Below the pieces are notes generated by a model, which saw only the letters and a list, made by a program, of their open reading frames with translations, had not been told where the DNA came from and searched no databases. Source: Schaedlerella sp. (GTDB lineage Bacteria; Bacillota; Clostridia; Lachnospirales; Lachnospiraceae). From it: a stretch of 16,524 nt of DNA. The stretch covers positions 1 to 16,524 of the forward strand of contig JAHHTO010000037.1 of assembly GCA_020024595.1 (NCBI GenBank). The letters run 5' to 3'. Within the stretch, counting starts at the first letter, position 1. Every line of letters begins with the position of its first letter. This document shows, in pieces, positions 14,452-16,524 of this stretch. A program made the position numbers and the translations under genes.

Positions 14452-15561
14452 ATGGAAAATAAGCGGCCATATTGGCAGATCGTTGTAAGTTTGATATTCA
14501 GTATACTTGCAACAATGTCATTTATTTACTTAGGAATACAGGCGATTCTCTTTTTGATGCCGTTTGTAATCGGGTGGATTATTTCTGCCATTGCGGCACC
14601 GCTTGTCAATTGGTTAGAAAAACAATTTAATATAGTGAAAAAACTTGGGTCTGCCTTGATTGTTATTCTGGTGATTGGATTGATTGTAACAGGAATTTAC
14701 TTTGCTACATCAAGAATCATTATAGAAGTAGGAGATTTGATCGAGAATATTCCAGAAATGTACGCACAGCTAGAAAGCGGATTGCGGCAGATCGGCAGCA
14801 CCATGTCTGGTTTATTTACGAAACTTCCAGATGGTGTTCAAAATGGGTGGAATTCATTTGTGGCAAATTTGGATGGATATGTGACTGAACCAACAGTAAT
14901 GGCTGCTGGAAATTTTGCCAAGAGGCTTCCGTTCTATTTGATTTCTGTGATTGTAGCAGTATTATCGGCTTATTTCTTTACAATTCAGAGAGAAGAAGTA
15001 TTAAAATGGATGAAGCAGATGGCGCCTCCATCTATTGAGAAGCGGATGACACTTGTAATGGACAATCTGCGGTATGCGGTTGGCGGTTATTTTAAAGCCC
15101 AATTTAAAATAATGGGAGTTGTCTTTTTGATCTTGTTGATTGGATTTGCGGTTCTTGGAGTTCGGTATTATGTGTTGGTGGCATTTCTGATTTCTTTTTT
15201 GGATTTCCTTCCGTTTTTTGGTACGGGAACGGCAATGATACCATGGGGATTGTATCTGTTCCTGATGGGAGATTATAAGACTGCGGCTATATTGATTGTG
15301 TTGTATGCGATAACGCAGATTGTACGGCAATTTTTGCAACCCAAATTGGTTGCTGACAGTGTGGGAATGAATCCTTTGGTGACATTATTACTTTTGTATG
15401 TAGGATATCGATTGGGAAGTGTGATCGGAATGATTTTGGCAGTGCCGATTGGTATGGTGCTGATTAACATGCTTCAGGCAGGTGCGTTTGATTATATTCT
15501 GGACGATATTCGGATTTTAGTGGATGGAATATTGAAACTTCGGGAACCGCCGAAGGAGTGA
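14452..15561 (+). CDS. AI-2E family integral membrane protein (YtvI-like)
   Basis: A 369-residue polytopic membrane protein of the AI-2E transporter family. Hydrophobic segments lie near residues 9-30, 31-52, 65-87, 160-176, 217-236, 241-262, 263-285 and 305-340. A soluble stretch between about 88 and 158 follows the second pair, as usual in the family. The conserved block FLDFLPFFGTGTAMIPWG (249-266) and FLQPKLVADSVGMNP (294-308) identify it. Characterised members differ: some affect autoinducer-2 export, others sodium/proton exchange, and a Firmicute subgroup (YtvI) is tied to sporulation. I would not assign a substrate. The start has TTGAGGTG about 10 bases before the ATG. It lies between engB and the ZIP gene, probably on the same transcript. 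Confidence 0.85.
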   Translation: MENKRPYWQIVVSLIFSILATMSFIYLGIQAILFLMPFVIGWIISAIAAPLVNWLEKQFNIVKKLGSALIVILVIGLIVTGIYFATSRIIIEVGDLIENIPEMYAQLESGLRQIGSTMSGLFTKLPDGVQNGWNSFVANLDGYVTEPTVMAAGNFAKRLPFYLISVIVAVLSAYFFTIQREEVLKWMKQMAPPSIEKRMTLVMDNLRYAVGGYFKAQFKIMGVVFLILLIGFAVLGVRYYVLVAFLISFLDFLPFFGTGTAMIPWGLYLFLMGDYKTAAILIVLYAITQIVRQFLQPKLVADSVGMNPLVTLLLLYVGYRLGSVIGMILAVPIGMVLINMLQAGAFDYILDDIRILVDGILKLREPPKE

Positions 15562-15607
15562 GGCAAAGAAAAATATAATCAGGATAGATACAGGAGGAGG
15601 AAGAAAA

Positions 15608-16390
15608 ATGAATGGAAATGTCTGGATTGGAATTTTAATCCCCTTTGTGGGAACGACACTTGGTGCATTGATGGTCTTTTTTATGAGAGCGGAAATGAAC
15701 GAGAAATTGCAGAAAGCATTGCTGGGGTTTGCTTCTGGAGTGATGATCGCTGCATCTGTTTGGTCACTTCTGATTCCGGCAATTGATACGAGCGAAGAGC
15801 AGGGGGTAATTGCGTGGATTCCGGCATCCGTTGGATTTTTATTGGGAATGGGATTTTTGCTTTTGTTGGATACGTTGACTCCGCATATACATTTAAATGA
15901 CGATGTACCAGAAGGGATTCCAGCCAATTTAAAGAAAACAACAATGCTTGTCCTTGCAGTAACACTCCATAATATTCCGGAGGGAATGGCGGTAGGTGTT
16001 GCGTTCGCAGGAATGATGAGTGGAAATACAATGATATCTCTTGCAGGAGCATTTGCTTTGTCTGTGGGGATTGCGATTCAAAATTTCCCTGAAGGGGCGA
16101 TTGTGTCGATGCCACTTCGAAGCGAAGGGCATTCCAAAGGAAAAGCATTTTTATATGGTGCAGCATCAGGAGCTGTGGAGCCAATTGCGGCATTGCTGAC
16201 AATTCTTCTTACAAGTCTAGTTGTGCCAATTTTGCCATATTTATTGGCTTTTGCAGCAGGAGCAATGATTTATGTAGTGGTAGAGGAGCTTATTCCGGAG
16301 TCGCAGACGGGAACACATACGAATATTGGAACGATAGGTGTAGCAGTTGGATTTACGCTTATGATGATCCTGGATGTTGCATTGGGGTAA
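15608..16390 (+). CDS. ZIP family metal transporter
   Basis: A 260-residue membrane protein that would carry zinc or another divalent metal across the cytoplasmic membrane. It has about eight hydrophobic segments. The paired metal-binding helices are diagnostic: HNIPEG (121-126) and QNFPEG (158-163). These are supported by SGAVEPIAA (187-195) and VVEELIPES (224-232). The loop near 92-105 (PHIHLNDDVPEG) holds histidines and acidic residues typical of the ZIP intracellular loop. In the second motif the usual first histidine is replaced by Gln, a known variant in bacterial GufA-like members. Start ATG 15608 is preceded by AGGAGGA. No Zur box is recognisable in front. The gene closes the lon-engB group; no terminator is visible before the next promoter. 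Confidence 0.9.
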   Translation: MNGNVWIGILIPFVGTTLGALMVFFMRAEMNEKLQKALLGFASGVMIAASVWSLLIPAIDTSEEQGVIAWIPASVGFLLGMGFLLLLDTLTPHIHLNDDVPEGIPANLKKTTMLVLAVTLHNIPEGMAVGVAFAGMMSGNTMISLAGAFALSVGIAIQNFPEGAIVSMPLRSEGHSKGKAFLYGAASGAVEPIAALLTILLTSLVVPILPYLLAFAAGAMIYVVVEELIPESQTGTHTNIGTIGVAVGFTLMMILDVALG

Positions 16391-16426
16391 CAGGCACAGA
16401 AAACAGAAAAATGAGGATATTTTACC

Positions 16427-16455
16427 TTGACTTCTTGGCGTAATCTTCTTATAAT
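16427..16455 (+). promoter_or_regulatory. Strong sigma-A promoter at the window end
   Basis: TTGACT (16427-16432), a 17-base gap and a perfect TATAAT (16450-16455). Nothing is coded between here and the end, so it drives a leader for a gene beyond the window. Confidence 0.88.
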
Positions 16456-16461
16456 AAACAA

Positions 16462-16524
16462 GTATATTGTAGAGACGAAGAAGAGAAAGAGTAGAAGTAG
16501 AATGTTTTTCAGAGACCTGTCGGA
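16462..16524 (+). ncRNA. Probable T-box leader, 5' part only
   Basis: The transcript from this promoter would begin with a purine-rich stretch, AGAGACGAAGAAGAG followed by AAGAGTA, and then CAGAGACCTGTCGGA at 16510-16524. This resembles the start of T-box Stem I, with a 5' purine-rich strand containing AGTA and the later AGAGA block leading to a GG-containing helix. The specifier loop, T-box sequence and antiterminator lie outside, so the amino acid cannot be read. The next gene would likely be an aminoacyl-tRNA synthetase or an amino acid gene. Confidence 0.6.

Noticed and set aside
15681..16202. Antisense open frame of 173 codons in the ZIP gene
   Set aside because: The plus-strand ZIP protein has diagnostic motifs throughout; the antisense frame has none.

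Overview
The window looks like core chromosome from a low-GC Gram-positive anaerobe of the class Clostridia, probably a member of the Lachnospiraceae. This rests on strong AGGAGG-type ribosome binding sites, sigma-A promoters of the TTGACT-N17-TATAAT kind, the gene orders secA-prfB and tig-clpP-clpX-lon-engB, a probable T-box leader, and the predicted homoserine kinase analogue placed beside hom and lysC. I cannot name the species from sequence alone. I see no mobile element, CRISPR array, rRNA or tRNA gene.

Layout. (1) 1-5938, plus strand: the 3' end of secA, then prfB (RF2, read through a programmed +1 frameshift), hom, an ApgM-like gene and lysC, closely spaced and ending at a terminator near 6000. 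The last three form an aspartate-to-threonine block: aspartate kinase, homoserine dehydrogenase and a candidate homoserine kinase of the phosphoglycerate mutase superfamily. (2) 6081-7095, minus strand: an XRE-type regulator and a CYTH-domain triphosphatase, each with its own promoter. (3) 7210-7819: a DJ-1/PfpI gene on the plus strand, divergent from the CYTH gene. (4) 7858-11363: tig, clpP and clpX, covering chaperone and protease functions, with two intergenic stem-loops and a strong terminator after clpX. (5) 11394-16390: lon, engB, an AI-2E-family membrane protein and a ZIP metal transporter. (6) 16427-16524: a strong promoter and what looks like the start of a T-box leader, cut by the window end.

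The most notable points are as follows. The prfB recoding site has CTT TAA C where the textbook site has CTT TGA C, so either release factor could read the regulatory stop. A near-perfect Shine-Dalgarno lies inside lysC before an in-frame ATG, which predicts a separate beta subunit as in Bacillus aspartokinase II. The ApgM-like gene sits between hom and lysC. The XRE gene promoter is embedded in nested ATAACA/TGTTAT palindromes. Apart from these, the region is conserved housekeeping sequence, and I found no convincing sign of an entirely new multi-gene system.
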